Below are positions 24,541 through 32,295 of a stretch of DNA of 64,000 bases, piece after piece (the stretch's first letter is position 1; every line of letters begins with the position of its first letter). The notes beneath the pieces are model-generated. The model saw nothing but the letters and a program-made list of their open reading frames with translations, had not been told where the DNA came from and did no database searches. The DNA comes from CAYVMX01 sp964452725 (lineage in GTDB: Bacteria > Patescibacteriota > Gracilibacteria > JAHISY01). The stretch covers positions 6,104 to 70,103 of the forward strand of contig CAYVMX010000004.1 of the NCBI GenBank assembly GCA_964452725.1, given 5' to 3'. The position numbers and the translations under genes were made by a program.

Positions 24541-25658
24541 CTAAGTAGTGATCTCTGCTAGCTTACCAGCCATCACGGCGGCTTTGACTTCCATCGCTAC
24601 TCGCTCACCGAGACTGACTGACCGACCAAAGAGATACTGCGAGTAAGGTGTCGCCGCGATCCCCGGACTACCAGGCATGCGGAAGCTAACGTCGAATACA
24701 ATTAGCTCCTCTTGCTTACCATCGGTCTCGATCGCACCCTGTAGTGCGAATGGTCCGATGATTCCCTTAGGATTATATTTCAGACAAGTTTTTACAAACT
24801 GCTCCCCCGCTTCGTACGCTTTTTCCAACAAGCTTTCCTTGACTGTCACAGCGATATGNNNNNNNNNNNNNNNNNNNNNNNNNNNNNNNNNNNNNNNNNN
24901 NNNNNNNNNNNNNNNNNNNNNNNNNNNNNNNNNNNNNNNNNNNNNNNNNNNNNNNNNNCGAGTAGCTCCAGACGCTTGGACAGTGGCGAGTAAAAGAAAT
25001 TGAAATTGACCTGCGCACCTAAGATAAACTCCTCGATCGTGGCATTTTTCAAAGCTTCCTCTGTGATCTCTCCTGCTTTGACTTTGGTATCGGCGATTTT
25101 CTGCCACTCTACTGGCGAAGCTGCGACGAAATTCTCCCGTTCGTAAGTTCGCGTAGCGTTATTTACTTTCGTCAGCGTCAGACGGTCGATCTCCTTAGCA
25201 CTTTTGAATATCTTGGGGATCCGAATCCCAGCACTCTCCAAAACCTCATACTGATTGGGCTTTTGATCGCGCTCCTCGAGTCGCAGTAGCTCGCGCGTAC
25301 CGAGGATCGGCACGTTGAACTCCTGCTCTACTTTGGCGAAGTCATCGAAGTAAACCCAAAAGTAGCGACTGTGAACGAAAAGTACGTTGAGCTTACGCAG
25401 CTGCTCTTGAATCTCAGGTTTCAGGATATCGTCGAATTGCTCTACTTCGATAATCTCATCGACACAGCCAGTCTCGGTATTTGAGTCTGTTTTGAGATAC
25501 TTGGCGTAGGTTTTGAGGCGATCTTTACGCGCGACTACGACTGTCTTGAAGCCCTGTTTCTTCGCACCGAGACAGACCTCTAGTGCTGAATGTCCACCGA
25601 GTGCACCGATAGCGAGGTTATTGTGATCGTAGTCGGCAAGAGTTTTTGAAATATCCAT
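24541..25658 (-). CDS. purP: PurP-like ATP-grasp ligase (copy A), interrupted by assembly gap
   Basis: Archaeal-type FAICAR synthetase family, which formylates AICAR with formate and ATP in purine synthesis. The N-terminal part has AIGALGGHSALEVCLGAKKQGF, VHSRYFWVYF and PILGTRELLRLEERD. After a 100-N gap (24859-24958) the end reads VKESLLEKAYEAGEQ, GIIGPFALQG, FDVSFRMPGSPG. Reading frames do not match across the Ns, so 100 is a placeholder; alignment to the paralogue upstream suggests about 105 missing bases. It is more divergent than copy B (SFRMPGSPG where copy B has SARIVAGTN), so it may have a different substrate. Confidence 0.78.
24859..24958. other. assembly gap (100 N) within purP copy A
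   Basis: Exactly 100 ambiguous bases, a conventional scaffold placeholder. Flanking coding frames differ, so the true length is not 100. Confidence 0.97.
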
Positions 25659-25659
25659 T

Positions 25660-26673
25660 TCAGTCTGTCACTTTGCTTAAACAATCCTGCTCCAGTGCTG
25701 TCTTGATATCCCGAGCGATCCTCCGACCCGTACTCATCGGCTCGTTGTAGCGGAGCTGCGTATACGGTGAACCATTGATGAAGGGATTGGTACCGGCAAC
25801 TATCCTCGCTGAGATCTCAAAGACGATGTACTCCAGCTCACTCGTGATCACACCCTCGAGGCAGAATGGTCCGAAAAGCCCTGGCGGCTCGATCTTTTGG
25901 CTAACCTTCACCACTCGCTCTCCCATCTCGATGATACTCGGCAGCAAGCTCTCACGCACAACGAGTGGAATATTGCCCACGATCGTGTAGCTCGTCGCAA
26001 TATCGACTGTGATCTGGTCTCCCGCCGCCACACGACCGATACTATCGGCATTTGACTCGTAGCGTTTGTCGAAACCCATCAGCTCGATCTCACCAGTCAC
26101 ACGACTGTGAAAGTAGTGCGCATAGACTGGTACGCCGATGATATACTCTTGAATAGCATAATTTTTTTCGTGTGGATGCTGCTTCATCTTACGCAGAAAC
26201 TCCTCAGTCGAGTTGGCCAAAAAATAACCTCGCCCACCACGCGCTCCGTGGAACTTTACAATCACGGGTCGATCAATCTCGGCAGGATTCTTGAAAATCT
26301 TTGGCACTTTGACCTTAGCCATTTTGAGCCAATTGCGCTGGAGCTCTCGATCTGCTTCCCACTTTAGGATCCCCTTTGTGCCATAGTGTGGGATTTTGAG
26401 CTTGGCTATCTTGTCTGGTCCGAGATACTCTACGAAACTACCATGTGGAATCAAAATAGCATCTCGCTCGATTAACTTTTTTTCAATCTTCAAAAAATCC
26501 TTGAAATGATCGATAGTAATAATCTCATCGGCTACACCAAACATCTTGTAAGGCTTTTCGCGTCCCTTTTCACACACGCAGATAGTCTCGAAGCCTTCAT
26601 CTTTTGCACCTTTCAAGATCTGGAGCGCAGTATGGCTACCGAGTGTCGCGATACGTTTGGATAGTGGCAGCAT
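25660..26673 (-). CDS. purP: PurP, formate-dependent FAICAR synthetase (copy B)
   Basis: A 337-residue ATP-grasp protein of the PurP family. Motifs: IATLGSHTALQILKGAKDEGFET near the N-terminus, LIPHGSFVEYLG, HYGTKGILKWEADRELQ, the ATP-grasp loop VKFHGARGGRGYF and the metal-binding end VFEISARIVAGTNPF. In archaea PurP replaces the folate-dependent transformylase of PurH. Here a full-length PurH also exists at 32296-33807. It sits one base before copy A, so the two are tandem duplicates in one operon. Confidence 0.85.
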   Translation of the reverse strand: MLPLSKRIATLGSHTALQILKGAKDEGFETICVCEKGREKPYKMFGVADEIITIDHFKDFLKIEKKLIERDAILIPHGSFVEYLGPDKIAKLKIPHYGTKGILKWEADRELQRNWLKMAKVKVPKIFKNPAEIDRPVIVKFHGARGGRGYFLANSTEEFLRKMKQHPHEKNYAIQEYIIGVPVYAHYFHSRVTGEIELMGFDKRYESNADSIGRVAAGDQITVDIATSYTIVGNIPLVVRESLLPSIIEMGERVVKVSQKIEPPGLFGPFCLEGVITSELEYIVFEISARIVAGTNPFINGSPYTQLRYNEPMSTGRRIARDIKTALEQDCLSKVTD

Positions 26674-26690
26674 GTAGTTTTTAAAATATT

Positions 26691-26711
26691 ATCCCGAGCT
26701 TGTCGAGGGAT
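26691..26711. repeat. short palindromic repeat between hemB and purP
   Basis: Begins ATCCCGAGCTTG and ends TCGAGGGAT, an imperfect palindrome. Its core GAGCTTG is complementary to CAAGCTC at 19207-19213, so it may belong to the same dispersed family as the gatC-gatA element. Confidence 0.5.
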
Positions 26712-26721
26712 TTGCGTTAGT

Positions 26722-27672
26722 TTACCAAAAATCCAGCCGATCGGCAAAATAAGTGATGATCCGATCAGCCCCTGCGCGCTTGATACCGAGCAGGCTCTCG
26801 TGGATCGCTTCCTGTCCGAGATAACCCTGCCGAATAGCTAATACAAGACTCACATACTCCCCTGACACCTGATAAGCGTAGAGTGGTTTGCGAGTCAACT
26901 GTCGTGCCTTGGTAATCACATCGAGATATGGTCCAGCTGGCTTCACCATGACAGCATGCGCGCCTTCTTCGAGGTCAGCCTTGACTTCAGCCAAGGCCTC
27001 TTTGGCATTCGCTGGGTTTAGCTGGTATGTCTGACGATCACCCGTAGTCGGCGCACAGTCCGTCGCAGCTCGAAACGGTCCATAGAAGCTACTCGCAAAC
27101 TTGGCTGAATAGCCAAGGATCTTTGTTTTTTTCGGAATAACTTGTCGGATAGCAGCTACCGCACCGTCACACATGCCACTCGGTGCGACCCAGTCAACTC
27201 CTGCTGTAGCATGGACTTGAGCGATCTTTTGGATTATTTTGAGTGTCGCATCGTTTCGCAGTGTGCCATTTTTGTTTAGCAGTCCACAGTGTCCAGATTT
27301 CAGATACGAGCAAAGACATACATCAGTCTGAAGCTCTATCTGTTGTCCAAACTTTTTTTTCAAAACTTGAATCACTCTAGACACAATGCTGTCTGGATCA
27401 TAAGCATTGGCACCATCGATGGTTTTGATTTTTGGAATACCAAAGATGAGAAACTTATTAACACCTGTCTTGAGTACTTGCTCGACTTTCCTGACGACTG
27501 AGCCGAGTGAGTACTGACACACTCCTGGTAGAGCTTTGATGTTTTGTGGTTTTTTCAGAGCTTCGTGCACAAAAAGCGGTAAAACAAAATCACTCGGAGC
27601 AAGACCAACCTCTGAATTGCGCCGGCGAGCAGTCGGAGTAGTACGGAGCTGGTGGAAACGTTGAAAGCGCAC
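26722..27672 (-). CDS. hemB: porphobilinogen synthase (delta-aminolevulinate dehydratase)
   Basis: Condenses two 5-aminolevulinate molecules in tetrapyrrole synthesis. At 316 residues it has the normal length. The Zn-site cysteines appear in TDVCLCSYLKSGHCG, and the two active-site lysines in GYSAKFASSFYGPFR and VMVKPAGPYLD. It starts immediately after the leuC stop. No other haem-pathway gene lies in the window, so whether a complete pathway exists is unknown. Confidence 0.93.
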   Translation of the reverse strand: MRFQRFHQLRTTPTARRRNSEVGLAPSDFVLPLFVHEALKKPQNIKALPGVCQYSLGSVVRKVEQVLKTGVNKFLIFGIPKIKTIDGANAYDPDSIVSRVIQVLKKKFGQQIELQTDVCLCSYLKSGHCGLLNKNGTLRNDATLKIIQKIAQVHATAGVDWVAPSGMCDGAVAAIRQVIPKKTKILGYSAKFASSFYGPFRAATDCAPTTGDRQTYQLNPANAKEALAEVKADLEEGAHAVMVKPAGPYLDVITKARQLTRKPLYAYQVSGEYVSLVLAIRQGYLGQEAIHESLLGIKRAGADRIITYFADRLDFW

Positions 27673-28935
27673 CTAGTCTGTGATAATACCAGCTAAGGCA
27701 CTCGTCGCCACGATCCGCGGACTAGCGAGATACACCTCACTATCTTTACTACCCATGCGACCCACGAAGTTGCGGTTGGTGCTAGCGATCGCCCGCTCCC
27801 CTGCCGCCAGTACACCCATATGACCACCCAGACACGCGCCACAGGTAGGAGTGCTGATAGTAGCTCCGGCTGCTGTAAATACCTTGAACAGACCCTCTTC
27901 CTCTGCCTGATTCCAAATCTGAGTCGTAGCAGGTACGACAATCATACGCACACCGTCAGCAATTTTTTTGCCTTTTAGTACTGCCGCCGCCTCACGTAGG
28001 TCGCCAATCCGACCATTGGTACAGCTACCCAGATAAGCTTGATCAATTTTGATCTTGTCCTGCTTTGCCTCGGAGATAGGCTTAGTATTGCTCGGTAAGT
28101 GCGGATACGCCACTGTCGGCTCAAGGTCGCTGAAATCTAAAGTAATGGTCTTGGTATACTCCGCATCAGGATCAGCCTTTAGCTCTGCATTTTCTTTTGA
28201 AACTTCTAAACCACGCTCTTTTAAGTACGCCACAGTCTTGGCATCAGGTGCGATGATACCGCATGTAGCACCAGCCTCGATCGCCATATTGGAGAAGACT
28301 ACACGATCCTCTACTCCTAGCGCATCGATGATCTCACCACTGAACTCAATCACGCAGTTGGTCGCACCGTCGAAGCCCAACTCGTGGATCACTGCTAGCA
28401 TCGCATCTTTGGAGGTCACACCCGCCTGTAGCTTGCCATTTAGCACGATTTTAATAGTTCGAGGCACTTCAAGCCAGACCTCACCCGAGACTATCGCAGC
28501 TGCGACATCGGTCGTACCGACGCCGAAAGCCAACGCTCCAACTACGCCATGCGTACAAGTGTGGCTATCACCCGCTATCGCCGTCATACCTGGTCCGATA
28601 TGCCCACCTTCGAGGAAGATAGTATGACAAACTCCGTGCCGTCCGATGGGATAGTAGTGTTTGATACCTTGCTGGCGTACCCATTCATCTAGTTTCTTTG
28701 CTAGCAGTGCGCTCTTTTCGTCTTTCGCTGGTACGAAATGATCGGGCGTAACAACAATCTTGTCTGCATCCCAGACTTTGTTTAGCTTGCGCGCTGCCAA
28801 CATATCTATCGCTGGCGGTGTCGTCACGTCATGACAAAGCAGTCGATCGAGCTTAATTTTTACAAAACTACCTGGAGTCGCCTCTCCAGAAATCAAATGT
28901 GAGGCAATTATTTTTTGAGTAATAGTCTGTCCCAT
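27673..28935 (-). CDS. leuC: 3-isopropylmalate dehydratase / homoaconitase large subunit
   Basis: [4Fe-4S] isomerase of about 420 residues, the compact form shared by archaeal and thermophile LeuC/HacA proteins. Visible: CHDVTTPPAIDML, GDSHTCTHGVVGALAFGVGTTD, and the cluster cysteines in GSCTNGRIGDL and TPTCGACLGGHMG. ATG 28935 (MGQTITQ) is preferred over a TTG two codons upstream. The small subunit (LeuD) is not adjacent; hemB follows with no gap. Leucine versus lysine-type substrate cannot be settled from sequence. Confidence 0.9.
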   Translation of the reverse strand: MGQTITQKIIASHLISGEATPGSFVKIKLDRLLCHDVTTPPAIDMLAARKLNKVWDADKIVVTPDHFVPAKDEKSALLAKKLDEWVRQQGIKHYYPIGRHGVCHTIFLEGGHIGPGMTAIAGDSHTCTHGVVGALAFGVGTTDVAAAIVSGEVWLEVPRTIKIVLNGKLQAGVTSKDAMLAVIHELGFDGATNCVIEFSGEIIDALGVEDRVVFSNMAIEAGATCGIIAPDAKTVAYLKERGLEVSKENAELKADPDAEYTKTITLDFSDLEPTVAYPHLPSNTKPISEAKQDKIKIDQAYLGSCTNGRIGDLREAAAVLKGKKIADGVRMIVVPATTQIWNQAEEEGLFKVFTAAGATISTPTCGACLGGHMGVLAAGERAIASTNRNFVGRMGSKDSEVYLASPRIVATSALAGIITD

Positions 28936-28977
28936 GATCAAACAAATAAAAAACTAATAAAACAAAGAGAGGGCTCT

Positions 28978-28986
28978 AGTCTACCA
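28978..28986 (-). promoter_or_regulatory. extended -10 promoter of the leuC operon
   Basis: On the minus strand it reads TGG-TAGACT, the same element as upstream of gatC. The leader to ATG 28935 is about 35-40 bases. Confidence 0.5.
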
Positions 28987-29004
28987 AAAACTTTCGACTA
29001 GGGC

Positions 29005-29033
29005 TTGCTTTTATTCGCGATCTCTGCTAAACT
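29005..29033 (+). promoter_or_regulatory. promoter of a candidate small RNA
   Basis: TTGCTT (29005-29010), an exact 17-bp spacer and TAAACT (29028-29033) with an extended TG at 29025-29026. No gene follows on this strand before the terminator at 29121-29145. Confidence 0.6.
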
Positions 29034-29039
29034 GATCTG

Positions 29040-29145
29040 ATTTGTAAAAAAACAAATCCAAAAATAAAAGCTAAAAAACTCCAAACAAAAAAAAACAGAA
29101 CCAAAATAAAAACCCAAATAAAACCCGTCCTCGTGGCGGGTTTTT
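29040..29145 (+). ncRNA. candidate A-rich small RNA, about 105 nt
   Basis: Bounded by the promoter at 29005-29033 and a hairpin-plus-T5 terminator at 29121-29145. It contains no ATG. The body is strongly A-rich and would be mostly single-stranded, with a weak TTTGT/ACAAA hairpin at the 5' end. It lies antisense to no gene; both neighbours are on the minus strand. A binding or sponge RNA is possible, but function is unknown. Confidence 0.5.
29121..29145. terminator. intrinsic terminator, usable in both directions
   Basis: AAACCCG (29121-29127) pairs with CGGGTTT (29137-29143), followed by T on the plus side. On the minus strand it lies just after the stop of the CxxC membrane protein and is followed by TATTT, so it may serve both. 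Confidence 0.8.
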
Positions 29146-29149
29146 GGGA

Positions 29150-29632
29150 TTATTTTTTTATAGTACCGATCTGACAGCTCGGATTGCGAACCTTGCGGAC
29201 TATGAAATACGCTGCTATCACTAGCAAAATAAGACTAATAAACCGTAGCATCGGCAAGTACGGTACAAGCCAAAAAATATTTAAAGCAACTCCAAAAGTA
29301 GCGAGGAAAGCCAGATTACATGCGAAACAAATAAGTGAAAAAGCTCCCAATGCTGCCCCGATAGTACCTAGCCAGCCTACTTGATTGGGTCGACAAGATT
29401 TTTTTTGGGTACGATTGAGATACAAAAATCCACCAAGATTGAAACCAACAAGAAGCGAAATAACAATGGCAAACAGCACATCGAAGCTGGCCACTGGTAT
29501 CTGGCGTGCTGTCTCTAGGTCATAAAAAAGATAAGACAACCAGCCCAGCTGATACAACGAAAGTATCAACATACTGAGCGTACCTAGTGTGAAAGCGAGC
29601 CAAAACAGCTTACAACGTAACAAGTTGCGCAT
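29150..29632 (-). CDS. four-helix membrane protein with CxxC, putative DsbA partner
   Basis: A 160-residue polytopic protein with four to five hydrophobic segments. A CxxC pair sits in a membrane segment (SLICFACNLAFLATFG, about residues 104-120), with single Cys residues near each end. It lies 22 bases downstream of a DsbA-like gene in the same direction. DsbB and VKOR proteins re-oxidise DsbA through membrane cysteine pairs, so a similar role is a good guess, although no DsbB or VKOR motif is otherwise recognised. Confidence 0.6.
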   Translation of the reverse strand: MRNLLRCKLFWLAFTLGTLSMLILSLYQLGWLSYLFYDLETARQIPVASFDVLFAIVISLLVGFNLGGFLYLNRTQKKSCRPNQVGWLGTIGAALGAFSLICFACNLAFLATFGVALNIFWLVPYLPMLRFISLILLVIAAYFIVRKVRNPSCQIGTIKK

Positions 29633-29654
29633 AATCAGCTAAGTTTAAAAAACT

Positions 29655-30362
29655 TTATTTCGCAAGTGCAGCTTCAATTTCCTGAGCAAAAGCGGCATAT
29701 GGTAGCGCTCCTACAAGTGGCGTGCCATTGATGAAGACAGTCGGCGTGCCGTTGACGCCAGCTGTGTTACCATCTGCCAAATCGTTATTGATCTCAGTAC
29801 TATACTTATCCGACTCGAAGCAGGTTTTCCATTTGGTCTGATCTAGACCGGCGACACCCTGCGCCCATGTGATCAAGTCATCTTTTGTAAACTGGACCGT
29901 ACCACTTTCGCCAGCCTGCTGATCAAAAATCTGGTCGTGCATCTCCCAGTATTTACCCTGCTCGCCCGCACAGTTGGCACTCTGAGCAGCTGATATCGCC
30001 ATCGGGTGAAACGGCAACGGGAAATCTCGAAAAACTAATTTAACCTTTCCAGTATCTATATAGTTTTTTTTGATCTGAGGTAGTGCACCTTCGTAAAAAC
30101 GACGACAAAAGGGACACTGAAAATCAGAAAACTCGATCAAGGTAACTGGAGCAGCGGGGTCGCCTAGGACTGGATCGTCATCGACTGTTGGAGCTGGATA
30201 GCTAGGTACCGCTGGCACATCTACTACAGTATCGGGTGCAGCTGGCTGTACAGTCAGAGTCGGAGAGTAATTCGCCGTACCGATGAGGTAGCCGACGATC
30301 AGACCAGCTAGAGTAAATGTAGTGACTAGCCAAGGGTTGGTTGATGACTTTTCTGAAAACAT
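29655..30362 (-). CDS. DsbA-family thiol-disulfide oxidoreductase
   Basis: A 235-residue exported thioredoxin-fold protein. An N-terminal membrane helix (about residues 12-30) is followed by a Pro-rich linker. The catalytic motif CPFC is in FSDFQCPFCRRFYEG, and the cis-Pro loop is GTPTVFING. It resembles the DsbA group also found in Gram-positive bacteria, which forms or repairs disulfides in exported proteins. The CxxC membrane protein downstream is its likely redox partner. Confidence 0.9.
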   Translation of the reverse strand: MFSEKSSTNPWLVTTFTLAGLIVGYLIGTANYSPTLTVQPAAPDTVVDVPAVPSYPAPTVDDDPVLGDPAAPVTLIEFSDFQCPFCRRFYEGALPQIKKNYIDTGKVKLVFRDFPLPFHPMAISAAQSANCAGEQGKYWEMHDQIFDQQAGESGTVQFTKDDLITWAQGVAGLDQTKWKTCFESDKYSTEINNDLADGNTAGVNGTPTVFINGTPLVGALPYAAFAQEIEAALAK

Positions 30363-30420
30363 GGATTTTTGAGGTTAAAAAACTTAAGCTAGCTTAGCAA
30401 TTTCTTTCCCCCTGTCGCAA

Positions 30421-31158
30421 ATGTCTGATTTAACACTACCTCTCATCGCTACTAGTCTCGCAGCACTCGCTATGCTAGCAGGAGGCGCGCTGAGTCACCG
30501 CTTGGCACACTTCTTTGCGCGCCATACAGCTCCGGTGATTGCCTTCGCCAGTGGCGCGATGCTGGCTATTACATTTGGCAGTGTCCTACCCGAAGCAGCA
30601 GATCTGGCTGGAGAGGCGACTTGGCTGACTATCCTCGCAGGAGTTTTATTTTTCTATATTTTGGAGCACTTTTTTTACTTACATAGCTGCCCCGAGCACC
30701 TCAGCGAGCACGAATGTAAGGCTCACGTCCTCGGACCGATCGCTGCGGCAGGACTTGGTGTCCATTCATTCTTTGATGGGATTTTGATTGTCTTCGCCTT
30801 CCTAGCGAATCCTGCACTGGGCTACCTCACCACACTTGGCATTATGCTTCACAAGCTGCCAAACGGAGCAGTACTCCATGCGCTGGTCTGCCTCGGCAGC
30901 AAAAAGCGCAGCCTACTCTATGTCGTCGCTGTAGCTCTCACGACGCCACTGGCAGTATTGGTATTTCCACTAGCACAGAGTTTTAGTGAGCGTGAGATTG
31001 GGATTGGGTTGGCATTCTCTGCAGGAGCACTGCTCTACATCACACTCTCAGACCTACTCCCCCAGACACACAGTAGTCGTGGCAAAGGGAATTTGTTTTG
31101 GTTAATCCTCGGTGGCGCGTTGGTGTTTTTACTTAGCTATCTCCTCCCAGTTGAATAA
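30421..31158 (+). CDS. ZIP-family metal transporter
   Basis: A 245-residue membrane protein with about eight helices that probably imports zinc or a related divalent metal. Family features: FASGAMLAITFGSVLPEA in an early helix, the metal-binding helix GLGVHSFFDGILI, and GIMLHKLPNGAVLH (HKxPxG motif). A His/Cys-containing loop (LHSCPEHLSEHECKAH) may bind metal. Its end overlaps the glycosyltransferase start by a few bases. Confidence 0.88.
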   Translation: MSDLTLPLIATSLAALAMLAGGALSHRLAHFFARHTAPVIAFASGAMLAITFGSVLPEAADLAGEATWLTILAGVLFFYILEHFFYLHSCPEHLSEHECKAHVLGPIAAAGLGVHSFFDGILIVFAFLANPALGYLTTLGIMLHKLPNGAVLHALVCLGSKKRSLLYVVAVALTTPLAVLVFPLAQSFSEREIGIGLAFSAGALLYITLSDLLPQTHSSRGKGNLFWLILGGALVFLLSYLLPVE

Positions 31159-32287
31159 TAAACGAATCGGAATCGACGCCAGAATGTACGCCACCGGCTT
31201 CACTGGGATTGGTCGGTATACCGCCGAGTTGATTCAGAATTTAGCTAGGTTGGATCACAAAACAGAATTTGTAGTTTTTTTGAATCCCGTCGAATTCAAA
31301 ACTTTTAAGTGCCCAGCCAAAAACTTTCGCGCAGTCCGAGTAAGTGCCCGCCACTACTCTGCTGCCGAGCAGACGACTTTTCTTGCAGCCCTTTTGCGCG
31401 AAAGACTCGATCTTATGCATTTCACGCATTTCAATGCACCACTACTCTACACTGGTCGGAGTGTCGTCACGATCCACGATCTGACACTCTCTATGTATCC
31501 CGGTCAAAAAATGACGAGTGTATTACACCGTAGCGCGTACAACGCTGTCCTGCGTCGTTCAGTCAGTCGTGCGAGACAGATCATCGTCGTCTCAAAAAAC
31601 ACCAAACAGGATCTACAAAGATTGCTCCAAACCCCAACAGCCAAAATAAACGTAATCTACAACGGCGTAGGTCGTGAATTTCGACCAGCTAAATCAATCA
31701 GTACAGTACGAAAATTTCTCACCAAGAAATACGATCTCAAATCAGACTATTTGCTTTATACAGGCGTCTGGCGCGATCACAAAAACTTACTAGGACTACT
31801 CGACGCCCTAGGTGAGCTCCGACGAACCAAACAATTTGGCGGCAAGCTGATAATTACAGGTCGTCCCGATCCTGTATATGCACCTACACTGCGCATGAAA
31901 GTGAAAGCCCTCGGACTAACCAAGGCGGTTATTTTCACTGGACTAGTCTCAGATTCAGACCTACTAAAGTTTTATCAAGCCGCTCGCGCCTTTGTCTTCC
32001 CGAGTTTTTACGAGGGATTTGGTCTACCGCCATTAGAAGCAATGGCATGTGGTATACCTGTCGCTGCGAGCGACACCAGCGCGACACCAGAAATCTGTGG
32101 CAAACGCAATGCTGTGTTTTTCGATCCACGTAAACCGAAAGACATGGCAGCACAAATCTGGCAGATATGGAGCGACATTCGATTGCGTCGCACACTGACG
32201 ACCAATGGTAAAAAAAGAGTCAAAGAACTTGACTGGAATAAAATGGCAAAAGAGACTCTAGTCATTTACAAAGATGTGTTAAAGTAG
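31151..32287 (+). CDS. GT4-family glycosyltransferase
   Basis: About 378 residues, GT-B fold. The N-terminus reads RIGIDARMYATGFTGIGRYT, the acceptor-site region, and the C-terminal donor site reads FVFPSFYEGFGLPPLEAMACGIPV with the E-x7-E motif. TTG 31151 is chosen because it fits the family N-terminus and overlaps the ZIP stop by 8 bases; the frame is open back to 31112. It probably builds a surface polysaccharide or glycolipid; the sugar is unknown. A related gene lies at 56935-58110. Confidence 0.85.
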   Translation: MNNKRIGIDARMYATGFTGIGRYTAELIQNLARLDHKTEFVVFLNPVEFKTFKCPAKNFRAVRVSARHYSAAEQTTFLAALLRERLDLMHFTHFNAPLLYTGRSVVTIHDLTLSMYPGQKMTSVLHRSAYNAVLRRSVSRARQIIVVSKNTKQDLQRLLQTPTAKINVIYNGVGREFRPAKSISTVRKFLTKKYDLKSDYLLYTGVWRDHKNLLGLLDALGELRRTKQFGGKLIITGRPDPVYAPTLRMKVKALGLTKAVIFTGLVSDSDLLKFYQAARAFVFPSFYEGFGLPPLEAMACGIPVAASDTSATPEICGKRNAVFFDPRKPKDMAAQIWQIWSDIRLRRTLTTNGKKRVKELDWNKMAKETLVIYKDVLK

Positions 32288-32295
32288 TGCTTCGC

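Noticed and set aside
24677..25018. Opposite-strand and alternative frames spanning the N gap
   Set aside because: They are artefacts of translating through N and shadow the purP gene.
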